A model generated the notes under the pieces. That model was not told the DNA's origin. It did no database searches and saw nothing but the letters and a program-made list of their open reading frames with translations. Made by a program: the position numbers and the translations under genes. From positions 6,143,944 to 6,207,943 of the forward strand of contig NC_061063.1 in the NCBI RefSeq assembly GCF_021917145.1: DNA of 64,000 nucleotides. The letters are read 5' to 3'. Positions 9,464-21,300 of the stretch are shown here, piece by piece. This stretch comes from Hypomesus transpacificus (lineage: Eukaryota > Chordata > Actinopteri > Osmeriformes > Osmeridae). Every line of letters begins with the position of its first letter. Within the stretch, counting starts at the first letter, position 1.

Positions 9464-12400
9464 TCACAGGCATCCGCAGGTTTTGACAACCATGTTGCGG
9501 TGCTTCTTGAGGATGACGTTGTTGTTGTCGTCGTAGAAAAGCACAGAGATGGGGCTGAGCTTGGTGGGGGCGCAGCACGCCTTAGGGACCTCCTCTGGCT
9601 TCAGGAGATGAACCTGACAGGAGACACACAAGGACAAGAAATAAATAAAAGAATTATGATAACTATCAAAATATCTTTGTGCAACCATAGATGTAATACT
9701 AAACTAGCACTCACCATAATATTGTTCGCAAAAGTTTTGATAATACAATATTTCCCATGTGTCAACACTTGATTACCAGAAGTACAACTGAGTGGGAAGA
9801 ATAATAAGGAAGTTGTTGTATGTACTGACCACTAGTTGTATCATGGCATGGTTGGTGGCATTCATGCAGGAGCCCAGAGGGTAAATGCATTCTCCATCAC
9901 AGTAGAAGGCAGAGTAACCTGTTGGAGCCAGCACCCAGTCCTACGAGAGGAGACACACTCAGACTTCTGTGTAGCTTTGAACCCAAATATCAGCCATTAG
10001 ACCAAAATAATCCACTTTAACCCTAAACATGTAATGGCAACGTCTGACATAGGCTAGTCGTCAGTGAATTAACGTTAGTTGAAGTTGACAGCAACTTGCC
10101 TTCCATCCCAAGTCACTGAAGCTGACATTCAGCTCATGTCTCTTGCATGCCTGGCGACCACTGTTGGCTTGACTGTGATCTGAGAGGATGGCAAACAAAA
10201 GCTCAATGTTTGGAACAGGAAGGATACTCCAAGATGACTTTTTCGACTAAAATTATGGACTAAAATGTACAGCCTGATTTGGAATGTGGTGTCTATTTGA
10301 ACATAGCTTACCGTGAATAGGGGGTACTGGCAGATCGTATTTGGTTTTCTTCCTGCGGGGGTTGGGTCTGAGGGCACGAGGAGGGCGACAGGGCGCTTGG
10401 CTCGCCCTGAAAAATGTCACCATGAAGGGTTGTTTGGCGCGAGGCCCCCTACGACCCACCAGCCCCACCCATCCAGCAGATAGAGACCGGTCTGACAGAA
10501 AGACAGAAAGATATGAAAATAAGAAGAAAGACAAAGAGGGGAAAAAAGACAGTTATGTGGGGAGAATTAGTTAGAGAGAATAGACAGGGTGTCAGCAAAT
10601 ACTGTATGTTACCAATATTTGACAGGATATGTTCTCTCTGCCACAAGGGGGCACCAAACCACTTCCTTGTTATGACCCTATCAGTTTGGTGCCACAACCA
10701 AAGCGTCACAGAGATATAACAGTGATGATGTGTCTCCTCCTACCCTCCTCTGTCTCCACATACAGCCGTATGCCCAGGTTGCTACGTGGGTGGAGGAGCC
10801 AGCGGTTGCTGGCTGAGGTGACATCGAAGGCCAGCCAACCTTCCTGGCCCGCAGGCACAGACTGCATATCCAGCAGCACCAGTTCTGGCTCTCTGAACAT
10901 GAGAAGAGAGACGAGTACAAGAAAGGGATAAACTGAGACACTCATAACAGGGCACAAAGAGAACAAGACTGGGCTTACATACCAATTTGATATTCCAGTT
11001 AAATGTTAGTAGTAAGTATGGTGAATATGTGCGCGCGTACCTGTTTTTGGTCTTGCGTGTGATCTCGTACACAGAGATGTGCAGAGTGCGGTTAGCCCTC
11101 TGGCCCATTGTTAGGGTCTTATAGATGCGAAACTCTGCCGCCGTCACCGTCTCTCCCTGTGGGAGGGGCGTCAGGTCGAAACGGAACTCCTTCCAGTACG
11201 GCCGAGGCTGCAGGAGGTCACGCTCCTGTTCCACTGGGGGGGGGGGGGGAGGTCGGAGAGAGAGAAGACAGAGAGACATTTATTTGTAATTGAAAGATCA
11301 AAGTCGATCACATTTCCACTTTTGACCAAATAAAAGCAATTTGAATTTGAAACATCAAGTGAGTTCACATTGCAGTGCTTCGATGTCCTCATCCCTGATC
11401 CTCAAGGCCCACCAACCTCCCTGCTCCAACACACCTGATTCAAATATATTGGCCGTTAAGTAGCACAGCAGAAGCCTGACAACAACCATTCATTTGAATC
11501 AGGTGTGCTGGAGCACTGAGTCATCGAAATCTAAAACATACAGCACAGTAGGTCTTGAGGATCAGGGCTGAAGACTACTGCCTTAAACAACCCCAAGTGC
11601 ACACGCACTTTCACACACATCCCATCAGTCCAGCCGACTCAAGGACATGCTTTTGGCCCAGCTGTGTGTTGCCAACATGGGACACACAGCTGGGAAGAAT
11701 TACAGGCCCAACTGAAAAAGAAGAGAAATGGTGGAATAAGATGAAAATACTGCCGTGTGGACCGGCTCTAAAAATATACCCCCAAGCTGTGATTAGTGGT
11801 GTGTGTGTAGCAGATGCTGTGGTCCAAGGCTGTTAGCGTCTCTAATTAGCGTAGGCTATGTTACAGGGCCTAACGTGGGTGTTACGCAGTACTGCTTGGC
11901 TCCACCAGAACACACGCTATATGTATACTGTACATATGTCTGTGTGTGAGTGAGAGACGAAGAGTAAGGTTCCACCTTTATCTGGTTTCTGTATTCATAT
12001 ACTCGACTCTCTTGCCGTGTCTCTTTTGAAATGTACTTTTGAAATGTAAAAGTATCCCAACACTATACTTCTGTCTTTATGGTTTCCTCCAAACTTCTGT
12101 GTTTCCATAGTAAACTTCTCCCGTTCTTACCTTTGGCCTTACGTTTTGGTGTCACTCATCTCCTCCACACCTCACTACTTTTTTTCCTCTCTCCCCTCCA
12201 GCCGTTAACCCATTCTTAAGGCAGATTTTACATTAAAAAGCCTTGTAGTCTTGAAATAAATTATTTGTGCTTATTGTACAAACAAACACATTAAGGGGCT
12301 TAAAAAAATGTTGAAAATGTTCCCACGGTTTGTGGGAAGGTAGAGAAAGGAAGTGCTTGAGAAGAGGATGTTTGATTTAGATGCCTGGACAGATAAACAT

Positions 12401-13223
12401 CAGCAGGACTGCTGTCTGGGGTGGGGCAGGAGACACAGGAAGAACCCTTAACAAGATAACCAGACCATCTTTGGGAGTCAACCCAGCTCCACGTCTGGGT
12501 CTCAGCCTGATCAAAAATCAACGCATCCTGTATCTCACCCAAAGCCTCAGTCAGTACAGTTGCTTCTGTTTACCAACCAGAGCATGTTCCCTCCCTCCCT
12601 CCCCTCAGCCCATCCTCCCTCGGTCACTCACCCACATTGACGAAGCTCATGACGGTGTCTGCCTCACTGACCACCGTCCCTAGCGGCGCCGTGTGCGTGC
12701 TGAGGGTGGGCAGCACTGGGTGACCGCCGTGGCCCCCCAGCCCGTCCGCCTCCCCTAGTCCGTTCCCTCCCTCCTCACCCTCAGCCGACACGGCGTGGTA
12801 CAGGTCCAGCATGAACAGCGGCGCAGAGGACGGCGGGCGGAGCGGGGGGTGAGGCCGGGGCCGTCCAGGGAGCCCCAGGATGGAGAGGATCTCCTTCTGC
12901 ATCTCCTTCTTCTCCTTCCCGCTAAGGCGGCGGAAGCTGGACTGGACCACGGCCTGGGTCTGCTGGGCCCACAGACACAGCAGGAGAGGAGCCAGGAGCA
13001 GGGACAGGCGGAGGGCAGGGAGACCAAACCCTGGGATAGACCCAGGGCTGCAACTGGCCCTGGGGATCCTAGCAGGCAGCTGGTCCCTGGGTCTGCAGGT
13101 GAGGTTTATACCTCCACGGCTCTGTGCTCCTCTTCTGCTCCACAGACAGGAGCGATGGTGGAGTGTTCTGGAATGTTCCCTGTGTTCTCCCCTACAGTTC
13201 TGGCTGGGGTCTGAGGTCTCCAT
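9464..13223 (-). CDS. bmp8a: Bone morphogenetic protein 8
   Basis: Seven phase-consistent exons: 12632-13223, 11041-11233, 10744-10892, 10312-10491, 10100-10179, 9830-9940 and 9464-9613, about 484 residues. BMP8 is a secreted TGF-beta ligand whose prodomain is removed by furin-type proteases. A hydrophobic segment ([16 protein letters not shown]) is the signal core, then come [20 protein letters not shown] and LFMLDLYHA of the prodomain. RPPR before [10 protein letters not shown] matches the BMP8 cleavage site. The mature part has the cystine-knot cysteines, and [10 protein letters not shown] carries the extra Cys that separates BMP8 from BMP5/6/7, where I recall Tyr. It ends KTCGCL. Human BMP8A is about 402 residues; the excess is an N-terminal extension of about 67 residues before the signal core plus a Gly-rich prodomain insert. 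Exon 5 ends in a GC donor. The same-strand position downstream of macf1 matches human BMP8A. Confidence 0.95.
11372..11582. mobile_element. Palindromic MITE in bmp8a intron 1
   Basis: The outer arms 11393-11409 (CCCTGATCCTCAAGGCC) and 11551-11567 are inverted repeats, and the inner arms 11421-11445 and 11492-11515 pair as CTGCTCCAACACACCTGATT with its complement. The whole unit folds into one hairpin and has no coding capacity. This family (ends reading GATCCTCAAG, interior CACACCTGATTCAAAT) is common in fish genomes as a non-autonomous DNA transposon. The edges are approximate. Confidence 0.75.
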
Positions 13224-15540
13224 GGTGGCAGCCCTGTAGCAGTGGTCTTCTATTCTCTGTGTCCACGGTTTTTCTACTGTTGTCTATTGTCTGTGCTGTA
13301 TCTATAGTACTGACTCTACTCTTCCTGAGTACTGAGGGTTTTTCTGCCACCTCAAATCTTAACAGAGCTTCCGACCAGTAGCAAGTTGATACAAGAACCG
13401 TGGTGCCATTAACTCTATGTACAAGACTACTGCTCTGTGTATCACCAAGACATCAACACCCCAAAGCACACACAAAAACCCACCCAGGTACAGTACACAC
13501 ATCTGCGACGTGCGCGTGTTGTTTGGATGAAATGTAGACAGACGTAGACGAGTTTACACTTTTCCCTCCCCCTGTTTATCTCTTTTCCTTTCCCCTCTCC
13601 TCCTCACCTGAATCCCTAATTGAGGGTTTTCCAGCTTTTCTACTGTGTAAAGACTACTTGTATCATACCATGACAGAAAACAATGTAATTACAAGTCTTC
13701 GGATGGCAGTTGTGATGTATTTCAATATAAATAAACAAGAACCAACCACCCCTTTGAAGGAGTCTGTTTGGTGGAGGATGATGGAAGAGCAGGTGCGAGC
13801 CCAGATGTGTCGCAGACTGAAATTTGAGATGAAAACTATATTACCCGACCGGATTAAATGAAGAAGAATCAGGTCAGCCTGACGAGCTTCCAAGTGTTAC
13901 AATAGAGTAACACTTCTGATCCTACAAGAACAGTGGAAGGGATCAACAGAACTTTTATCCTCATGTAGTTCTTTCCTTCTTACATCCAAGATCGCTCAGC
14001 TTAACCTCTGTGTTTCTTCCTCATGTAACACATGCATTCCTTAAAGCATTTGTAGTTTGTAGACTGTTGTAATCCTTCAAGATAAATCCTTGTCTGAGTT
14101 TTCCAGACCTGGTTGGTGTTTACTATCACACCGATTCTCTCCTTCACGGCCAGTGAGCTCGGGTCTTATACTGCGGCGTTCCCTTTGTAGGCTCCTCGTC
14201 TAAGTAGTATTTAACTGTGTCTAAGCTGTCTATCATCAAGAAGCAGAGCTGCAGAACGCCTCCTCCCATCGCTCTCTCACCCCTCTCCTCCCATCGCTCT
14301 CTCACCCCTCTCCTCCCATCGCTCTCTCACCCCTCTCCTCCCATTTCTCTCTGCCCACATCCTCTCCCAGTGGACTCATTTTCTCATTCCTCCCCCCACT
14401 CCCTCTCCTCTATCATTTCATCTAGTCATGACTACTTCCCTTCATGGCTAAATACCACAGAATACGTCTGAGTTTGGTGTAAGGGACATTACGATGCCAT
14501 GTAAATCTGGATGATATTTACACTCTGTAAACAAAAACATATACCTTGATCAAACGCGCCAAGTGTTGAAAGCAAGTGTGTCGTGAGTGACGGTGTTGCT
14601 AAACCTACTCAATGAAGTCTCTGAAACCAGACTTGTTTATGTAAGACAAGGTTTCTACGACTTGGGAACCACAAGAAGCCGCTGACCTGACATCACAGCG
14701 ACATCCTCTACACCCCCCTCACCGTGGCCCCACCCTCCACAGTTAGAAACAAGGTGAAGCATCACAAATTGTCCCCCAAATATTTGACGATTTTATAGAC
14801 TTTTGTGTCCTTTTGAAAATACTTTGTGTGTTTTGGCCCATTTGTCATACTGTGTGGTGTGAGGAGTGTTGCAGAGAAGGGTGGAAGACATGAGAAAGAA
14901 ATGACAGAACAGACTCAAATATAGTTGTGAGGCTCAACACTGTGCCAGCTTGTGTTTGTGTATGTTTGACTTCAAAGCACTCTGGGAGTTGCGGTCTCTA
15001 GGAAAGGCACGAATGTGAAGACTGACCAAACCACTAGGACTACCATTTTGTCCTGGGTCAGAGAAACTGAGAGGCCAGGACTTCAAATGTTGGCCCTTTT
15101 TGGTTTTTTCTTTCTCCAGCGTTGAGGGATTCTGGGCAGAAGGGGAAGATGGAAAGGAGCAGTGAGGTATGAGAGTGATGAAGTGAAGAAATGAGAGGTG
15201 GTGACAACCAACAGGATGAACAGAGTGAGGAGGGAGAGGAGGTTGGAAGTGCGATGGGTTTTTGTTTGTTTGTTTTCACAAACACAGCTGCATAGGAACC
15301 AAACCCCATCCGCTGTCGTACAACCACTGTAAACAGGGCAAATATCTCTCTCTCTACCTCCATCCTTCTTTTTCCATCCCTCTATCCATCCATATCAGAT
15401 ATAGTGGGTGTGTCTTTATCTCAGGAGAAGGTCATTCTCCCCTAACCACTAATTACACTGACATTCCGTTCCACACTAGGAAACAAACATATACAGTACA
15501 TATGCACGCATACACACACCCGAAAAACCATTGAGACCTT
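13224..15540. other. Intergenic stretch between macf1 3' end and bmp8a start
   Basis: This should contain the bmp8a promoter, but I see no clear TATA box or well-defined start. It holds a 25-bp minisatellite (14249-14345) and a few short open frames without family features, including overlapping ones on both strands at 13658-13893. No supported gene. Confidence 0.45.
14249..14345. repeat. 25-bp minisatellite, about 3.5 copies
   Basis: The unit CTCCTCCCATCGCTCTCTCACCCCT is repeated head to tail with almost no divergence, then decays into related C/T-rich sequence. The low divergence suggests copy number may vary between individuals. Confidence 0.8.
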
Positions 15541-15552
15541 TTTTTTTTTACT

Positions 15553-17392
15553 GCAAGCATATTTTAATACAAAACGAGAACAAAAAAGGTTTTATAATCT
15601 TAGTTTTTTTCTTTTACACAATTTACTTTTCCTACCCACCCTCCAGTTACTCTGTCCATCACACTGAGAATACCACAGCTTTGATAGGTGCTTAGTCTCC
15701 TGAACCCAGAGTAAACCCTCTAAGAGACAATAAATAAATAAAAATCACCTTAGGATGTTTTTTAATTTCATTTGTGTTTCCATATAACTTCATCTCTCGT
15801 ATATAGATACACAGGAGCTAACCAGCCCCTGGTTAAGTATTGGACAGTTCAAATACGAGGAGGGATGAAAAAGGCCTCTCATTGCCCCCTAAATTTACTT
15901 GTCATCCATATTTTTTGTGTTTGCCTGTGTTTGAATGGCAGCCCTTTTGGTCATGATCTGGGAATTGTAGTCATTAGCTAAAATGGCTGCCATTGTAATC
16001 AGTCATAATCCTATTGAGTTGGGTTATAGTCCGAGTAAAAACACAAAAACAAGATAGGAAGGAGAAGACATTTCAACATTTTCTTGGTACAAAAAAATCT
16101 CAGGATTTCATTATCTTAATACTAATCATTCTCCAAGGTGATATGATGTGATACACTGAAAAATAAATATGTTTTCTTTAGCTAGAAAACAAAAAAACAA
16201 AAACAAATACAAGTGGATTATAAATTAACCATAAAACAAATGAAGACATTCAAACAAACAACATGTTTGCATACAGTGACACGAGTCGGCGACCTCAGAA
16301 AACACACAACGACACACCTAGACAAATCAGCGAGCGCATGTCGGGGTAGCTAAGGGCAACTCGGCAGGAGAGAGGGCGTGAAGTAGGATTACAGCGGTAC
16401 AGACTGTCAGTGAGCGCTGGTCGTCAATCTCTAATATGGGTTAGGTACACTCTATGGACTGAGTGATGAGTCACATTGTCATACATTGTCACATTTTCTG
16501 TTAGTTGTATTGGGCACCACCATGTCAATTTTGGCGCCACAGCCAAATGAAACGAACAAAAGAACAACGGATTGTGACCAAACCAACCCTCACTCCCAAC
16601 ACACCAGCACACCTTCCAATGGCTGCGAGGACTTGAACGTGTGTGTGTGTCCCCTGGGCTTGTGGTTAGGCATTCAGCTGGGAGAGCAGGAAGTGGTGTG
16701 TTTTCCCCTCCTACACACACCCGCTCCAGCCATGCTCAGTGCTCTGTGGTGTCTCTCTCTCCCTCTTTTTCCCTCTCTCTCTCTCCAGAAGAGAAGAGAC
16801 ACGGTGGCAGTCATTGCATATTTTCTTTTCACCCGTGGTGAGACACAGAACCCACAAGGCCACATCACCCACAGCTTCTTCTGAATGTCCCTTTACGGCA
16901 TTTATCGTTTTTAGTCACTGTGGTGAAGTCCTTCCCCACTACCTGTGTGTGTTTGTGTGCCTGCGTGTGTGTCCATACTGTTTCTAAAGTGGTCTGCTCA
17001 GGATTTCCTACCAGGTCAGAGTAAGAGCAGAAGTGTCAAACAGACATAAGGCAGCGTCATGTTCCTCTGCTGGCTGGTTAGTCTGTTTTGTTCTCCGCAG
17101 GGTTCTAACTGCTGAGGTTCCTCAACGTAAGGCAGTCTCTCGTAGAACCCTTGAGAACCTCGGAGAACGTTCCAGAACTTAGTCCTATTCCGAAAGAAAA
17201 CATGGTAGACTGGAAGGCAAACTGGGAACAGGGGTGATTTAAAGGGGTCAAGTGTGGTGCCTGACTGTCATACCACACGCTCCTACCCCCCCACCCCATA
17301 TCACAGACTTGGGTCCCCTCCTCCATCTCCTCCGGTCAGTATTTTAGAGTGTGTACAGGGACAGAGAGAAAGAGTCATCTTTTCTACCTGCT

Positions 17393-17437
<45 letters not shown>

Positions 17438-17695
17438 TCCTTTAGCCCATAAGGTATTCTTTGTCCAAGCCCTACAGGTGGATGATAGGATCCCATGACC
17501 CTTTCAATAGTGCCAGTAGTCCATCTCCTCTGTACAATGTTACTGTGAGTGGGGAAAGTCTGTTCTACGAGTTCTCTCTCTCCCTCTTTCTCCATCCCGC
17601 ATTCCTTTTCCCTCTCTTTGTGTGTGAGTCAACAAGGGGTCCAATGGAAGAAAGGAAGGATGGCTGGGATGACAAACACATCTCTGTCTCCATCT
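15553..17695 (-). other. macf1: macf1 3' untranslated region
   Basis: Downstream of the macf1 stop the coding strand runs about 2.1 kb without another gene. An ATTAAA hexamer (TTTAAT on the plus strand near 15562) precedes an A-rich run at 15541-15552, a candidate 3' end. A CT/GA dinucleotide tract lies at 17396-17435. The exact polyadenylation site is not certain. Confidence 0.45.
17396..17435. repeat. (CT)20 microsatellite in the macf1 3' UTR
   Basis: Uninterrupted CT dinucleotide of about 40 bases, read as GA on the macf1 strand. Other perfect dinucleotide tracts in the window: CA at 37914-37994, CT at 48361-48402, CA at 56113-56143. Confidence 0.9.
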
Positions 17696-18304
17696 CTACT
17701 TCCTGGTGGAGGAGGTGGAGCCTGGGGTTTTGGGGCTGGGGGCTTTCTTGGAGATAGTGGGGATCTTGGAGGGCTTGGCGGCTCCCCCTGGGCGCCTGGG
17801 CGTGTCCGAGGTGTCCGAGCACGCCGAGCGCGTCTCCATGAGCTCCGAGGCATCAGAGGCGTCGCTGCCTCGCCGGCTGCTGGCACGGCTGCCCGCCCGG
17901 CTAGCGTGACCGCTGGCAGAGGAAGGCCCACGCTTGGGGTCTGCAGCCGGAGAGAAGGGGAGGGGGGGAGGGGTGGGGTGGAGGGAGGGAGGGGGAGGAG
18001 AATGGGAGAGCAGAAAAAGAGCGATGAGTCCTCCTTCAAATCAAGCCCCTCAGTGTGGAGGAACACAGTAACATTGCTGAAGACAAACTGAGACACCTGG
18101 GAAATGCTGACTCATTCTGGTAAAAAAAAAAAAAGACGCAAATTGTACACGGACAACAAACAAGATCATCAAACATGAAGGCGTGTTCTCACCGCTGCGT
18201 CCAGGCTTGGCCGAGGCGGGATTGGCTCCTCCGTTCTCCCCCGTCAGAGACCCTCGGCTCGAGTGGAAGGTGGGCCTTTTGAGCTTGGAGCCTGACACTG
18301 CCCC
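17696..18304 (-). CDS. macf1: macf1 last two exons: basic tail with SxIP motif
   Basis: Exons 18193-18304 and 17696-17940. The first carries [17 protein letters not shown]. The second has a Gly-Ser-Arg segment ([14 protein letters not shown]), an acidic patch ([14 protein letters not shown]) and the end [18 protein letters not shown]. The GSR region binds microtubules in MACF1, and GSK3-beta phosphorylation is known to release it. SKIP fits the SxIP motif that recruits EB1 to plus ends. Both exons keep phase (112 and 245 bases). The GSR part is shorter than I recall for human. Confidence 0.95.
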
Positions 18305-21300
18305 CTAGAGGAGGGAGGAGACAAGTTCAAATACACAGCTAGCACAGGGGCTGAGACACAGACAGCTAGCTACCCACTACACAACACAGACAGCTATTTG
18401 CTACACAATAATACAAACAACAACTAGCTACTCGCTACGCAACACACGCAGACAGCTAGCTACTCATCACACAACATGAAGCTTCCTTTGAGTTCATGTT
18501 GAGCATCTATGAACTGGTACATCCAACAGTAAAAACCTCCATCATCTCTTATACCTGAGCTCGATGGAACATTGTTACAGACTATCTAGCTACATTTCTA
18601 TTTGCTGTAGTATACGTTTACCCTTCCACTCAGTGAGGCAGTGTGTGTTTGGCCACCGGCGAGTGTGTGCGTTAGTGCGTGAGCGGACCTGAGGGGTGGA
18701 TGGGGTAGTGGGGTGGCGAGGTGGCAGAGCGGGGGGGGGTCAGTGTGTTACCTCATGCCCAGGGGTGATGTGACCGTGATCAGGGCAGGACTGGCACTTG
18801 GTTGGCGTTGGAGTTTTACTGTGTGCCAGCCAGGGCTTGGCATAGTCACGCGAGTGAGTGTGGGAGGACTGGGAAGGGAAGGAGGGGGAGGAAAAGGGGG
18901 AGTGAGCGAAGAGCAAAGCAGCAAAAGATGAGAAGAAGAGAGGGAATGGAAGAGAGGAAGCAGGGGAGGAGGGAAATGAGGGAATCAAATGTAGTGCAGT
19001 GTGTTATAGTGCAAGAGGGGATGGATTTAAAGGAAGGAAGGAGGGAGGGAGCATGTTTTGAAACAAGAGGTGGATAGAGAGATTGGGGGAGACAATAGAA
19101 GGACGAAGACAAAAACAACAAATCTCACAGTTAAGGACGTGGTGATTTTGGACATGCAGACACAGAAGGATATGACATCATTGATCATGTGACACTGACA
19201 CAAAAACAATCACAGTACAACATCACTGGAGTAACACAGACAAATCACAGACAAATCACTTACAATGACAACAACAACAACAACAAGTACCACCACAACA
19301 ACGAACAGATGAAAATGGGGGTTCTGGCGAGATGTTTTGATGTGTACGCCTGCGTGCCCATGTACTTTTTAGATGTGCATGTGTGTGTGTGTGGACCTCG
19401 AGTGGAGACCTCCAACTTATGGGTGTCCTCTAGGTGTAATAAACAATCCACAATTCCTTGAATCCGCCCTTTCCTTTCGAAAACCCACATTGGTCTTGCT
19501 TGAGAGTGTGGAACAGCCAAGAGGCGGACACTCACCCTGGAGGAGGCGGAGGCTGTGGGCGTGGCCGGGGCAGAGGGCAGCGAGGCGCAGCTGTGGGCGC
19601 TGTGCGAGGCGGAGGAGGAGGAGCGCGTGGGCGAGGCGGTGCGGGAACCCGGTTTGGAGCGCCGGCCGCGCGAGCGGAACGCTGCGAGGCCCTGCGAGGC
19701 CCCCTCTGGCAGGATGAACTTCTCCCTCAGCTCCAGGTTCGTTCGGCCCCGTGCTGGAGAGATGGAGGAGAGGAGAGAGAGGAAAAGAGAGGAGAAGAGC
19801 GAGAGAGCGATTCAGGAAGAAAGAATATAGAGGGGAGGGGGACAAAAAGAGGAGCGTCAGTTCCGCTTATCATAGCTGTCTGGGGGTTGAGGCAGCGAAC
19901 AGAACGAGGCAGCGAGTCAGTGCTTCCCTGGGCCTCTGCCCTCAAGGCCGGGACTAATGCATCAAGAGGCAGTGTTGTCCGAGTCACGGTGCTGTGTGAG
20001 GTTTGGGTTGTGTTGGGTTGGTCTGGGTAAGTGCACTTGTGTTGGTGACATTACTTGTAATGGGAACAGGGAGAGAGGGGGTGTGACAGGCCAGCCTAAA
20101 AGGCTAGGGGGTGGACCAGGTAGAAGTTAAACCATTCAAACTGACCCCAAGATCAGTTTGGTCTGCCATGGTTGTTTTCTCAGCTTGAGAGAGTGAGACA
20201 AGCAAAAATGACCTTGGGCTTGACGGTGAACACCATCAAGACGGCAAGGTCAGTGTAGCCAAACTAGCAATAATACTGCTGTAACACATCGAATAATACT
20301 GTTACAACAGTCAATTACACTGTTATAACAGTAGTCAAAAGAACTGAAGTTGTTGGTAGAACAAGCGGTATTATTAGCCAGAGTATGGCTTCACTCTCTT
20401 TGATTTTCATGAGTGAGTTTGTTTTATTAGTTTGTTCATTGGATCAGTTGTTAGTTGACTGAGGACCAGTGTCAGTAGTGTGTATGTGGGACATGCCTGG
20501 TTATGCTAGTGTGTGTGTGGGGGATGGGGGGGCACGTAAGATACAGCAGCCCCAGGCAGCACACAACACACAGCCCATAGAAGCTAGCCACACAGGAAGA
20601 GAAGGAGGGAGAGGGAGAGAGAGGACAAGAGGGCTGCATAGCTAGCAGCGTCAGCAGCAGTGCACTGTGGGCCGTGGTCAGTAGCCACACCCCCTCCCCC
20701 ACGGTCATTGCCCTAGCAACAGAACAGCAGTCAAAGGCCAGTCAAATAAATGGGTGCACCCTGCAATTAGGTCCCCCCGCCAGCCAGGTGCACCCTGTAA
20801 TTCCCTCCCCGCCAGCCGTCCCATGAAGCCTTATTAGAAACCCAGGCTGGCCACACCCCTGGTCCTGGATGCCCTCGACAGCCGATTGGACTCGCCCTGC
20901 CATGGCGGCCATCTTGGGTCCACATGATAGACTAGAGACTGTCTCAGTCTGAAAACCCTAAAAAGAATGCAGATGGTCTTTCTTTCTTTCTGTCCTGTCT
21001 TTCTGTCTTTGTTTCTCTCTCATTCATTCATTCATTATAAATTATTTCATTATCTTTCTTCCTTCCCTGAACTGATGTTGTATGGGTGAAAACCTACATT
21101 CTTTTACACAGCTGTTACCAATCTACTGTAGTCTGTGTTGAATTTATAGATTCCCTCAAAGGTAGTGAGGAGGAAAGGATGCATCACTAAAGTATTGGAT
21201 CAGGGTCCAAGACCAGGGCTGGCCAGGCTGTGACCATTGTGGAGAGCAAGATGCAGACTGGCACACAGACAAAGGCACACAACCCTGGACCCACACATTG

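Noticed and set aside
13658..13893. Overlapping open frames on both strands between bmp8a and macf1
   Set aside because: Both are under 80 codons with no motifs; overlapping frames in A/T-rich DNA are expected by chance.
15541..15552. A-run near the macf1 3' end considered as the tail of a retrocopy
   Set aside because: No coding remnant precedes it and it falls where the macf1 3' UTR should end; a genomic A-run near a polyadenylation site is enough.
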